64,000 bases of DNA, taken from the NCBI GenBank assembly GCA_002499905.1, contig DANP01000016.1:18763-82762 (forward strand). Direction: 5' to 3'. Made by a program: the position numbers and the translations under genes. Source of the DNA: Methanolinea sp. UBA277 (GTDB lineage Archaea; Halobacteriota; Methanomicrobia; Methanomicrobiales; Methanospirillaceae). The notes beneath the pieces are model-generated. The model saw only the letters and a list, made by a program, of their open reading frames with translations, did not search any database and was not told the origin of the DNA. Below are positions 18,078 to 26,290 of the stretch, piece by piece (the first letter of the stretch is position 1; the number at the start of each line of letters is the position of its first letter).

Positions 18078-18713
18078 TTATTCCCGCCGGAACTCACCCA
18101 CGATCTCCGCCCGCTGCAGGGTTCTTCCCCGTATCCTCAAAGGCCACGTCTCTTCGGCAACCGATACCGGAATGAGCGGTGAGAAGAGCAGGACCACCTC
18201 ATCGCTGGTGAAATAGTGTGTCATAATGCCATCGCCTTTCAGCCAGGTGGACGACTCAACCGCGGTCCCCGTGCCTGCCCGGAAATCGTTCGTCGAAAAA
18301 CCCGCAAAAAAGAGCCTTCCGCCGGATCGGAGGACCCTGAATGACTCGGAGGCTATGGCATTCCTGACCGCTTCCGGTGCATGTCCGGTGATATGGGTGA
18401 GGAATACCACATCAAAGGTCTCATTCCTGAACGGGAGTGCTGCAGCATCTGCCAGAACGTAACAGGCATGTCTAATGACCGGATTCCTCCTGCAGAGCCC
18501 GATCGCTGACCGGGAGAAATCTACGGCGAAGATATTCCAGCCCCGTGACGCCATCGCGGCAAGAGTCTTTCCGTTACCGCACCCTGCCTCGAGAACCTGT
18601 GCCCCTGGCGGAAGAGACGGGAGGTCTCGTGGAGCCCTGCCGTACTTCCTCCCGCGGATGTGGTATTCCCGTTCCCAGGCCGCCTGTTCACCTTCGGTGT
18701 GATGCTCGCTCAT
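18078..18713 (-). CDS. Class I SAM-dependent methyltransferase
   Basis: Rossmann-fold methyltransferase of about 211 aa. Motif I is VLEAGCGNGKTLAAMA, followed by an acidic residue at the end of strand 2 (FAVDFSRSAI), motif II-like ALPFRNETFDVVF and motif III-like VLRSGGRLFFAGF. No substrate domain points to a target. ATG 18713 (MSEHHTEGEQ) is preferred to a TTG at 18755 that would overlap the upstream mch gene. It follows mch by 28 bases and may share its transcript, but a direct role in methanogenesis is not implied. Confidence 0.85.
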   Translation of the reverse strand: MSEHHTEGEQAAWEREYHIRGRKYGRAPRDLPSLPPGAQVLEAGCGNGKTLAAMASRGWNIFAVDFSRSAIGLCRRNPVIRHACYVLADAAALPFRNETFDVVFLTHITGHAPEAVRNAIASESFRVLRSGGRLFFAGFSTNDFRAGTGTAVESSTWLKGDGIMTHYFTSDEVVLLFSPLIPVSVAEETWPLRIRGRTLQRAEIVGEFRRE

Positions 18714-18741
18714 AGGCAGGGAAAAAAGGAACGAGGATTGT

Positions 18742-19686
18742 TCAGAGGAGGCCAAACGACTTCAGGGTGACTTCGGGGTTGATCATCCCGGTATGGTAGA
18801 CGGCCCCTTCCGAGACTTCGTTGATGATCACTTCAGCAGGGGAAAAGAGCGAGGTGTCGATCTTATAGAAGTCGTAGCCTGCTTCTTTGAAAATTTCATT
18901 GAACGGCTTTCCGTACCCTTTGGACTTGGTGCTCGGAATCTTCTCCAGGTAGTCCTTGATGTCCGGCGCTTTCATGGTCAGCATGATCCTGCCGTGGTAG
19001 ATGGTAGCATCATTGGTGACGCCCATGGCCAGCTTTGGTCCCCGAACCGGGGGAATGGGCGCCGTGCCGAACCCGGAGATGATCTTCCGTGTGTCGAAAT
19101 GGAGTTCGTTTAATTTGTAGATCGCTGTTTCGACGCACCGTCCCGCCACCTGGATGGAGCCGACGATTGAGGACGTGGGGGACACCACGGCACAGACATT
19201 AGCGACATCAACCTGGCAGTCCTCGGCGATCTTTTCCATGACCTCTCCGTTCGGGAGGTGGTCGCTTTCGAGAGCAATAACGGCAGAATCGAAGTCGTCT
19301 TCGTACTCGATGACCTCGTAGGTGTGCTTAGGTTTGAGAGAGAGCGCCCGTGCCGGACCGCTTCCCATCGCAAAGTAGTTATTGTGCTTAATTGTCCATC
19401 CGGCCTTCTGGGCACCGAGACAGGAGACAGCGGGAAAATCCGTGAAGACATCGATTGAAGGAACCGGAAATTCTTTGATCTGTCCCATCCGGAAATTGAC
19501 TTCACCGAGACCACCCATGCAGATCTCGGTAAAGGCTCTCCCTGCTGCATACCCCCCCCGGGTACTAACGCCGCAGTCCACGATCCGGGCGCCATTATCC
19601 AGTTCATGGTAGGCTGCGTTGAATTCCTCGGCGTATTCAGCGAGGTTTTCAAAAATTTCAAGCGCTAATTCATTTACACTGAGCAC
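18742..19686 (-). CDS. mch: Methenyltetrahydromethanopterin cyclohydrolase
   Basis: Catalyses the interconversion of formyl- and methenyl-H4MPT in the CO2-reducing branch of methanogenesis. The whole 314-residue chain is typical: N-terminal SVNELALEIFENL, the conserved DCGVSTRGGYAAGRAFTEI stretch, SGPARALSLKPKHTYE and the C-terminal SPAEVIINEVSEG. The start is GTG at 19686, supported by AGGGGG nine bases upstream; the ATG two bases before it meets a stop after three codons. The gene lies in a tight gap after orc1. Confidence 0.96.
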   Translation of the reverse strand: MLSVNELALEIFENLAEYAEEFNAAYHELDNGARIVDCGVSTRGGYAAGRAFTEICMGGLGEVNFRMGQIKEFPVPSIDVFTDFPAVSCLGAQKAGWTIKHNNYFAMGSGPARALSLKPKHTYEVIEYEDDFDSAVIALESDHLPNGEVMEKIAEDCQVDVANVCAVVSPTSSIVGSIQVAGRCVETAIYKLNELHFDTRKIISGFGTAPIPPVRGPKLAMGVTNDATIYHGRIMLTMKAPDIKDYLEKIPSTKSKGYGKPFNEIFKEAGYDFYKIDTSLFSPAEVIINEVSEGAVYHTGMINPEVTLKSFGLL

Positions 19687-19748
19687 ATGGAATACCCCCT
19701 TTACAATTAAAACATGGTAGATGAAGAGATAAGATTTGTCAAATGATT

Positions 19749-19762
19749 CATTTTTAAATAAC
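19749..19762 (-). promoter_or_regulatory. Probable mch promoter
   Basis: On the minus strand GTTATTTAAAAATG is a clear TATA-like element about 65 bases before the mch GTG, squeezed between mch and the stop of orc1. Confidence 0.5.
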
Positions 19763-19764
19763 CC

Positions 19765-20889
19765 TTACCCAAGATTCTCGATAATTCTGGATGGATCGTA
19801 CCTGAGGCTGATCACCCTCGTCCGCCCCTTGCCGTCCCGATACTGGAGGTTTATCAGGCGCATTGCATCCAGTTTCTTGACGATCTCGTAGAACCTGGTG
19901 TATCCAATTGGCAGGGTCTCCTTGACCGCTTTATAGACTTCCCCGGCGTTCATCTCGATATCTTTCATGCTCTGCTCGGCCATGGAGAGGAGCACGGTCT
20001 TCTCCTCCTCCTTGAGCGATTTGACCGATGAAGAGAGGTGCAGGTACTTGGAGACATCGTATGCCCTGCAGATATCCTCTCGATCGATGGTCCGGCTGGC
20101 CCTGCGCTCGGCATTTAACGCCGCCCGCTTGACCAGGTCGATCCCCACCCTGAGATCCCCTGATTTCTGGGTCTGCTCCACGATGAGGTCAAACATTTCC
20201 TCTGGCAGGCAGCCCGGGTACAGCCCCTGCATCACCCGCTCCTGCATGATGTGGCGGACCTCTTCACCGCTGTACGGGGGGAAGTAAATCTCGGACGGCC
20301 GGAAGACCGATGAAACCCGTGCGTCGACTGCACGTGAAAGGTCTACGTCCATGTCGCTGATGATCACGATGACCCCGATCCGGGTGCCGGGATACGCCTC
20401 GTGGGATCTGAGGAGTGAGTAGAGGACCCGGTTCATCTCGTTCTCGTAGAGGAGGTAGTTGGCGTCATCGAGGCAGATGACCAGCACGGTCTCTTCCTTC
20501 TGGAGGAGGCGGGCAATGGCGTCAAAGACTTGCTTGAAGGAGGTTCCGGATGCCGGGGGGAGGTGGCCGGAGAGTTTCCGGTAGATCTGGGAGAATATGG
20601 CAAACTTGGTGTTATCGATCTGGCAGTTGATGTAAATGGGGATCAGTTTCCTGGTGGTCTCCTCGATCTCGGAAAAGAGTTTCCTGACGCTGGTGGTCTT
20701 CCCGGTGCCGGGAAGGCCGCGGCAGATGCTGTTGAGAGGCCGCCCTCCACGGAGCCCCGGCTGGATCTGGAACGCGAGTTCCCGCATCTGGGTCTCACGG
20801 TGGTTAAACTGCTCAGGGACATAGTCGATCTCAAAGACCTCAGGGTCCCGGAACAGGGTCTCGTCCCACATAAGGAGATTCTTCTTCAT
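19765..20889 (-). CDS. orc1: Orc1/Cdc6-type replication initiator
   Basis: Origin-binding AAA+ protein. Walker A is GLPGTGKT (residues 58-65) and the C-terminal third has the winged-helix pattern (GEVYKAVKETLPIGYTRFYEIVKKLDAM). The Walker B reads CLDDANYL, with Asp142 where most Orc1 proteins have Glu; similar LDD variants occur in some methanogen Cdc6 paralogues, so this may be the second paralogue. ATG 20889 begins MKKNLLMWDE; a GTG four codons upstream is possible. The upstream gene ends 16 bases away, so no origin-like intergenic region with repeats lies beside it. Confidence 0.93.
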   Translation of the reverse strand: MKKNLLMWDETLFRDPEVFEIDYVPEQFNHRETQMRELAFQIQPGLRGGRPLNSICRGLPGTGKTTSVRKLFSEIEETTRKLIPIYINCQIDNTKFAIFSQIYRKLSGHLPPASGTSFKQVFDAIARLLQKEETVLVICLDDANYLLYENEMNRVLYSLLRSHEAYPGTRIGVIVIISDMDVDLSRAVDARVSSVFRPSEIYFPPYSGEEVRHIMQERVMQGLYPGCLPEEMFDLIVEQTQKSGDLRVGIDLVKRAALNAERRASRTIDREDICRAYDVSKYLHLSSSVKSLKEEEKTVLLSMAEQSMKDIEMNAGEVYKAVKETLPIGYTRFYEIVKKLDAMRLINLQYRDGKGRTRVISLRYDPSRIIENLG

Positions 20890-20905
20890 GATGTTCACCA
20901 CCCGT

Positions 20906-21394
20906 TCACAGCTTTTTGAGACATGCCCGGCAGAGCGTCTTGCTCGTGAAGAGCCGGCTCATCTTCTGTTCTGCCGGGGTCACCGTGCCGCCGCAGACTT
21001 CACATGTCAGGGTACTGCCGGCATCAGCGTTCTGTGCAGGGACCGGCGGTGTCACAGCAACCGGCGGGACCGGGGGGACCGCCTCCGGTTTCTCCTCCGG
21101 CACTGGAAGCCCGCCTCCGGTATCCTCCGGAGGTACGCTGGCCCCCCCGCCGCTTTCACCCGGAACGGCCGGAACCGGTTCATGGACCGGGAATACCCGT
21201 TTCCGGTACGAATCCACCCGCTCGGTGGTCGCCGGGTCACCCCTTCCGAATCTCCCGAGGATATCATCGAGGAACCCGGCCAGCTCTTCGGCATCGGCCG
21301 GGGAATCCACCTCACCGCTCACTTCGAGACGCAGGTTCTCATAGTGCTCAAGGTTTACCGTAACCCCGATGGTGAGATTCTTCCGGGTGCCCAT
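20906..21394 (-). CDS. Conserved hypothetical protein with C-terminal zinc ribbon
   Basis: About 162 aa from ATG 21394. The first ~70 residues form a conserved-looking domain (RKNLTIGVTVNLEHYENLRLEV, then an acidic helix). A Pro/Gly/Val-rich linker follows, and the tail has two CxxC pairs (CEVCGG and CRACLKK) that should bind zinc. It lies directly upstream of orc1 with a 16-base gap, so both are probably transcribed together. The architecture suggests a nucleic-acid or protein-interaction adaptor; the exact role is unknown. Confidence 0.75.
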   Translation of the reverse strand: MGTRKNLTIGVTVNLEHYENLRLEVSGEVDSPADAEELAGFLDDILGRFGRGDPATTERVDSYRKRVFPVHEPVPAVPGESGGGASVPPEDTGGGLPVPEEKPEAVPPVPPVAVTPPVPAQNADAGSTLTCEVCGGTVTPAEQKMSRLFTSKTLCRACLKKL

Positions 21395-21444
21395 GCGATC
21401 ATAGTTTGGCACCCGCTCTGATATGGTTTATGATGGGGAGATCT

Positions 21445-22602
21445 TCAGGAAAAGAGGAGTGGGAGGAGTCCGGTGGCGCGGATGGTCCCGCACCTTCCCC
21501 TGGCTCCTTCACGCTCGGAGAACGCACGGGTCTCATCGCGTCCTTTTCCGTACACGGCAAACGGAACCGGATCGGCGGTATGCGTCTTCAGCCGGATCGG
21601 AGTCGGGTGATCAGGGAGCACCGCGACAATCCCGGAAAAGTCCTGCATGATGGTCCCGATCATCGCATCGACCCGTTCGATGGCCAGCACCTTCTCCCGG
21701 GCATCTCCGAGGTGACCTGCCTCGTCCGGCGCCTCGACATGCAGGTAGAGGAAGTCCAGGTGCCCGAGCGCCGAAAGCGCGTACCGGGCTTTTGCCTGGT
21801 AGTCGGTGTCAAGGTATCCCGTCGCGCCAGGGACCGTGATCACCTCCATCTTTGCACACCGGGCAATTCCCTGGAGCAGGTCGACGGCGGAGATGACGCC
21901 GCCCGATTTCCCGAACTTCTCCCTGAACGGGGGAAGTGACGGGGTCTTTCCGCCGCTCCACGGCCAGACCTGGGTGGCCGGGGGTTTTCCGGCTGCGATC
22001 CTGGTCCGGTTTACCGGGTGGCCGGAGAAGACCTCCCTGCTCTTCTCCATGCAGGAGATCAGCGCAGTACCATCGCCGCCCCGGGGGAGGAACGAGACGA
22101 TCTCCCTGCCCACGATATCATGGGGCGGCAGGGTGACCGAACCCGAACCCCCGTGGAGGACGAGAAGGTTCCGGTAGCTGATCCCGGGGTAAAAGGATAC
22201 GGAGGGCACGGCATTTTTAAGCGATGAGAGGAGCTCTCTTCCCTCGGCACTGGATATATGTCCGGCAGAGAAGTCGGCCATCACCCCGTCACGGAGCGTG
22301 ACCAGGTTGCATCGGTATGCGATATCGGACGGGCCGAGTTCAATCTGCATACTCGCCGCCTCAAGCGGCCCCCTCCCGGTGTAGCAGGTGCGGGGATCGT
22401 AGCCGAGCAGGCCGAGGTTGGCGATATCGCTTCCGGCTTCAAACCCTTCCGGTACGGTCTGTACCATCCCCATACAGCCTTCACGGGCGATGCGGTCCAT
22501 GTGTGGCGTATGAGCGTACTCGAGCGGGGTCTTTCCGCCCAGCTCGGCAAGAGGTTCATCAGCCATACCATCGCCAAGAATTACCAGGTATTTCTTCTCC
22601 AT
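21445..22602 (-). CDS. apgM: 2,3-bisphosphoglycerate-independent phosphoglycerate mutase (archaeal type)
   Basis: Interconverts 2- and 3-phosphoglycerate in gluconeogenesis and glycolysis. Belongs to the alkaline-phosphatase superfamily: the metal-binding start YLVILGDGMADEPL, SDIANLGLLGYDP, GRGPLEAAS, and later HVEAPDEAGHLGD and DHPTPI match aPGAM. 385 aa, normal length. ATG 22602. It is followed by the zinc-ribbon/orc1 pair with a 50-base gap. Confidence 0.94.
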   Translation of the reverse strand: MEKKYLVILGDGMADEPLAELGGKTPLEYAHTPHMDRIAREGCMGMVQTVPEGFEAGSDIANLGLLGYDPRTCYTGRGPLEAASMQIELGPSDIAYRCNLVTLRDGVMADFSAGHISSAEGRELLSSLKNAVPSVSFYPGISYRNLLVLHGGSGSVTLPPHDIVGREIVSFLPRGGDGTALISCMEKSREVFSGHPVNRTRIAAGKPPATQVWPWSGGKTPSLPPFREKFGKSGGVISAVDLLQGIARCAKMEVITVPGATGYLDTDYQAKARYALSALGHLDFLYLHVEAPDEAGHLGDAREKVLAIERVDAMIGTIMQDFSGIVAVLPDHPTPIRLKTHTADPVPFAVYGKGRDETRAFSEREGARGRCGTIRATGLLPLLFS

Positions 22603-22629
22603 GTGATCCCTGCTATCACCGTCTCCCCA

Positions 22630-23577
22630 TCAGGGATGACTGCCGGTCTCCCTGATCAGGGCCCGTGCGGCCTCCCTGACAGATGCTTCGGAAGTCGTTT
22701 CCGGCCTCCAGCCGAGCGCCTTGAGCCTCTCCACCGAGAGGAGCATCCGGGGAACGTCTCCCACCCAGCCGCGATCACCGCCGGTATACCGGAAAGAAAC
22801 ACCGGAGAGTCCCATCTCTTTAGTCACGATATGTGCGATTGAGGTCACATCGATCCAGTCTTCTGATCCGATGTTGAAACAGGCGAACGGCTCATCGGAA
22901 TGCGATACGGCGTACAGCACGGCGTCCACGCAGGCCGATACCGAAAAGTAGGACTTTGCCTGTTTTCCATCCCCGAGGATCTCCATCTCCCCGGGATTTG
23001 CCCGGAGTTTATGGATAAAATCCCATATCACGCCGTGGTTGCTCCGCTCGCCAATGATGTTGGCAAACCGGAACACCCAGGATCGCCACCCGTAGGTGTG
23101 GGCATAGCTGGAGATCATCGCTTCGCAGGCGAGTTTCGTGCCTCCGTAGATAGAGATGGGCTCCATCCCGGGATACTCCTCCGGTGTCGGGATGACGTCC
23201 GCCTCACCATACACTGTCGAGGTCGAAGTGAACACGATCTCGCTCGTCCCGGCTTCACGCATGGCTTCGAGCACCCTGACCGTTGCCGTGACATTCTGGG
23301 CATACACCTGCGCCGGACTGCCGGCGCTCGCCCGGACATCAGGATCCGCGGCGATGTGGTAAATGCGATCGGCCCCCCTGAACGCATCCTGCCAGCCGTC
23401 GAGGAGGAGATCCCCTCTCACGAACCTCACCGCCCCGGAACCGACATGCACTGCGATATGGCGGAGCTCTCCGGTTGAGAGGTTATCGATGACGGTGACC
23501 GCATCGCCCTGTGCGACCAGGGCATCCACAAGGTGCGATCCGATAAACCCCGCACCACCGGTGACGACCGCCTTCAT
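22630..23577 (-). CDS. NAD-dependent epimerase/dehydratase (UDP-glucose 4-epimerase-like)
   Basis: Extended short-chain dehydrogenase acting on a nucleotide sugar. The NAD motif GGAGFIGSHLVDAL is at the N-terminus; the catalytic Ser/Thr and YxxxK are in FTSTSTVYGE and IYGGTKLACEAM. Sequence best fits the GalE/UDP-glucose 4-epimerase branch, but the substrate cannot be read from the sequence. ATG 23577 (MKAVVTGGAG) is chosen over an upstream in-frame codon. The product probably feeds surface glycans or exopolysaccharide. Confidence 0.9.
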   Translation of the reverse strand: MKAVVTGGAGFIGSHLVDALVAQGDAVTVIDNLSTGELRHIAVHVGSGAVRFVRGDLLLDGWQDAFRGADRIYHIAADPDVRASAGSPAQVYAQNVTATVRVLEAMREAGTSEIVFTSTSTVYGEADVIPTPEEYPGMEPISIYGGTKLACEAMISSYAHTYGWRSWVFRFANIIGERSNHGVIWDFIHKLRANPGEMEILGDGKQAKSYFSVSACVDAVLYAVSHSDEPFACFNIGSEDWIDVTSIAHIVTKEMGLSGVSFRYTGGDRGWVGDVPRMLLSVERLKALGWRPETTSEASVREAARALIRETGSHP

Positions 23578-23636
23578 GCTCTTCTCCTGGTACTGTGTGC
23601 TCAATCCTTAAAATCTCTCTTCGTCATACTAAGGGT

Positions 23637-24506
23637 GTGGTTTCCAGAATCGATGCCCCGCAGGGAGGCCTGATCTTTCTCAAAGGGGTGCTCATGGGAA
23701 TGTGCGATATCATTCCGGGGGTCTCGGGGGGCACCATCGCCCTGATAACAGGGATTTACGAGCGCCTGATCTCTGCGATCGGCAGTATCAGTGCGGTTCC
23801 GGTCACCGCGCTCCTCCGCGGCAGAAGGGAAGAGGCATCCGAGGCGGTCAACCGCATGGACCCGGTGTTTCTCGGGGTCCTCCTGGCAGGGATCGGCCTG
23901 GGATTGCTGACCATGTCGCGGATCATCCTCGTTATTCTGCAGACCTCTCCCGCTGAGACCTACGCCTTCTTTTTCGGCCTGATCATCGCTTCGTCCGTGC
24001 TCATCTACTACCGCATCGAGCAGGCAGATGCCGTTGTTGCGGCGGTCTGGATTGGGCTCGGGCTCGCCGTGGGATACGGTATCGGTGGGCTGGACCAGTC
24101 CGCTCTCGGGCACTCGCTTCCGGTGCTCTTCATCACCGGATTCATCGCGCTGTGTGCCATGATCCTCCCGGGTATTTCAGGGGCGTACATCACCCTGCTC
24201 ATGAACCAGTACGAGTTCCTCCTCGCTGCCCTTGCCGGCTTTGACCTCGTTCCGCTCATCGTGTATATGACCGGCGGGGCCTCAGGACTCCTTTCCCTGA
24301 GCCGCATCCTGAAACTCATGCTCCGCAGGTACCATACCCAGTCGCTGGCCTTCCTCACCGGACTCATGCTCGGGTCGACGCGGACGGTATACGACCAGAT
24401 TGCCGGTGCCGGGGGGACGGTGGCCGGTGTCTGGATCTTTGGCGCGGCAGGAGTTGTCCTCATTGCCCTGATGGAGCTTGCCCTTCGCTGGTCCCCGGGA
24501 TCATAG
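23637..24506 (+). CDS. DUF368 polytopic membrane protein (undecaprenyl/polyprenyl-phosphate translocase family)
   Basis: Eight to ten hydrophobic segments and the two family signatures GMCDIIPGVSGGTIALITGIYE and AMILPGISGAYITLLMNQYE, which form an inverted pair. Bacterial DUF368 proteins were recently shown to move polyprenyl phosphate across the membrane, so recycling of the dolichyl-phosphate glycan carrier is a reasonable inference for this archaeon. The start is uncertain: GTG 23637 gives the compact N-terminus VSRIDAPQGG, with an upstream GTG at 23595 possible. Confidence 0.88.
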   Translation: MVSRIDAPQGGLIFLKGVLMGMCDIIPGVSGGTIALITGIYERLISAIGSISAVPVTALLRGRREEASEAVNRMDPVFLGVLLAGIGLGLLTMSRIILVILQTSPAETYAFFFGLIIASSVLIYYRIEQADAVVAAVWIGLGLAVGYGIGGLDQSALGHSLPVLFITGFIALCAMILPGISGAYITLLMNQYEFLLAALAGFDLVPLIVYMTGGASGLLSLSRILKLMLRRYHTQSLAFLTGLMLGSTRTVYDQIAGAGGTVAGVWIFGAAGVVLIALMELALRWSPGS

Positions 24507-24570
24507 TTAATGTTCGGGACGGAAGCGATCACAATGATAAAACCACCAGCATGCCAAGGGAGTACCGGAA

Positions 24571-25443
24571 ATGTTTATCGGCATTGACCATGGCACGACC
24601 TCGATCCGGTTTTCCTCAGGGGAGTCCTGCTTTAAAATAACGAGGGAGGATGCCCGGGAGTTCCGGTGGCAGTCGCTCTCGCGGATCTGTCCGCTTGACG
24701 AGATCGAGGGGATAGCCCTGACCTACTCCATGGGAGACGGGATCACCCGGATCACGGCCATTCGTGACGTGGAAGGCCGGGGGGTGGTCAGCCGCGAGGG
24801 GGCCGGCAAGCACATTGGCGGCGGGACCCGGGTCTTTGACCAGATCCGGCAGAGCGGACTTCCTGCCGTGGTCATCCCCGGCCTCCACCGGGGATCCCCC
24901 ACCGATATCAGGTTCAAGGCCTACTCGCACCAGGCAAGCCCGGAGAAGATCGGCATAGCCTACCGCGTCCATGCGGACCTCGGGAACGATTTTGTGGTTT
25001 CGGACGCTTCGTCAAATACCGTTACCCTGCTGGTGCAGGGGGGGGAGATCATCGGCGCTCTCGATGCCTGCATTTTTGCACCCGGCCTTGAACACGGGGC
25101 GCTCGATGTTGAGGCCATCAGGTCTATTGATGCGCGGGAGATCACCGCCAATGGAGCATTCCTCCGGGCCGGGGTGAACCACACCCTTCCCCCCGAAGAA
25201 CGGTTACGGACGGCAGCTCTGTTTGCCGCCATGGAGTGCGCTGCACTCCTCCTCCTCGCACCCACCGCGGGTGTCGCGCTCGCCGGTTCCCTTGCCCCCA
25301 GGATATCGGGAGAGGTGGAATTCCTTCTCAATCGACCGGTTGCGGTATACGACGAATGGTGCGCTTCCCGGGGGCTGGCGGCGATTGCCCGGGACGTATT
25401 CGGCGGAAAAAAGGAAATTCTCGGCATCGGCGTAAATATGTAA
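24571..25443 (+). CDS. Putative methanogenesis marker protein 12 (UPF0285)
   Basis: A 290-residue protein of the UPF0285 family, found almost only in methanogens. The start MFIGIDHGTTSIRF is the phosphate-1 loop of the ASKHA (sugar kinase/Hsp70) fold, SDASSNTVTLLVQGGEIIGALDAC a second nucleotide site, and AGSLAPRISGEVEFLL the adenosine region. Function is not known. Downstream the porCDAB operon follows on the same strand after a short AT-rich gap, probably with its own promoter. Confidence 0.9.
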   Translation: MFIGIDHGTTSIRFSSGESCFKITREDAREFRWQSLSRICPLDEIEGIALTYSMGDGITRITAIRDVEGRGVVSREGAGKHIGGGTRVFDQIRQSGLPAVVIPGLHRGSPTDIRFKAYSHQASPEKIGIAYRVHADLGNDFVVSDASSNTVTLLVQGGEIIGALDACIFAPGLEHGALDVEAIRSIDAREITANGAFLRAGVNHTLPPEERLRTAALFAAMECAALLLLAPTAGVALAGSLAPRISGEVEFLLNRPVAVYDEWCASRGLAAIARDVFGGKKEILGIGVNM

Positions 25444-25457
25444 ATTTTTATTATTAA
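25442..25457 (+). promoter_or_regulatory. Probable por promoter
   Basis: AAATTTTTATTATTAA lies about 27-42 bases before the porC start, in the only AT-rich gap between marker 12 and porC. Spacing suits a TATA box with a short leader. Confidence 0.5.
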
Positions 25458-25483
25458 TCATGTAAGATTATACAGGGATTTTC

Positions 25484-26026
25484 TTGAGAGAGCTTCGTAT
25501 CCATGGTAGGGGCGGTCAGGGTTCGGTCACTGCCGCCGAGCTGATCGCGGTTGCCGCCTTTGAGGGCGGGATGTTCGCCCAGGCCTTCCCGGCCTTCGGC
25601 GTTGAACGTCGGGGGGCACCGGTTCAGGCATTTGTACGGTTCGACAACCAGAAGATCCGGCTTCGGAGCCAGATCTATGAACCCGACTACATCATTGTCC
25701 AGGACAGCACCCTCATCAGGGATGTCAATGTGTTCCAGGGATTGAAAGAGGGAGGAATCGCGATTATCAACACCGAGAAGGCTCTCACCTACCCCTTCCC
25801 CAAAGGGGTGAAGGTCATCACCATCGATGCCACATCGATTGCACTGAAAACGCTGGGTATGCCTATCACCAATACCACGCTCATGGGGGCGTTTGCCGCA
25901 GCAAGCGGGGAGATCAAGCTCGAGGCGCTCGAGGATGCGGTCAGGAGACGGTTCAAGGGAGAGCTTGCCGAGAAGAACATTGCCGCAGCAAAAGAGGCAT
26001 ACCGGTTCGTGAAGGAGGCGTCCTGA
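25484..26026 (+). CDS. porC: Pyruvate:ferredoxin oxidoreductase (pyruvate synthase), gamma subunit
   Basis: Gamma subunit of the four-part enzyme that makes pyruvate from acetyl-CoA, CO2 and reduced ferredoxin. The N-terminus RELRIHGRGGQGSVTAAELIA and the PAFGVERRGAPVQAFVR segment are diagnostic. The start codon is TTG at 25484: there is no ATG near it and the homologous N-terminus begins here. First gene of porCDAB; two bases separate it from porD. Confidence 0.94.
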   Translation: MRELRIHGRGGQGSVTAAELIAVAAFEGGMFAQAFPAFGVERRGAPVQAFVRFDNQKIRLRSQIYEPDYIIVQDSTLIRDVNVFQGLKEGGIAIINTEKALTYPFPKGVKVITIDATSIALKTLGMPITNTTLMGAFAAASGEIKLEALEDAVRRRFKGELAEKNIAAAKEAYRFVKEAS

Positions 26027-26028
26027 TC

Positions 26029-26289
26029 ATGGCCCTCGGACTGGGATGCACGGCACGCCCCGGGAAGTCACGGGATAACAGGACTGGCAGCTGGCGGGTG
26101 TTCCGCCCCGAATTCATCGATGAGAAATGCACGAAGTGCGGGATGTGCAGCATCATCTGCCCTGAAGGGTGTATCGGGGTGAATGAGGAAGGACTGCCGG
26201 TTCCCGACTATGACTACTGCAAGGGCTGCGGGCTCTGTGCAGAGGAGTGCCCGGCAGAGGCCATCGAGATGAAGAAGGAGGAGAAGTAA
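26029..26289 (+). CDS. porD: Pyruvate synthase delta subunit, 2x[4Fe-4S] ferredoxin
   Basis: An 86-residue ferredoxin-like subunit with two CxxCxxCxxxC motifs: CTKCGMCSIICPEGC and CKGCGLCAEECP. It carries electrons between ferredoxin and the thiamine-diphosphate site. The short N-terminal extension before the clusters is typical of PorD. It lies between porC and porA; the porA ATG follows its stop after one base. Confidence 0.95.
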   Translation: MALGLGCTARPGKSRDNRTGSWRVFRPEFIDEKCTKCGMCSIICPEGCIGVNEEGLPVPDYDYCKGCGLCAEECPAEAIEMKKEEK

Positions 26290-26290
26290 C

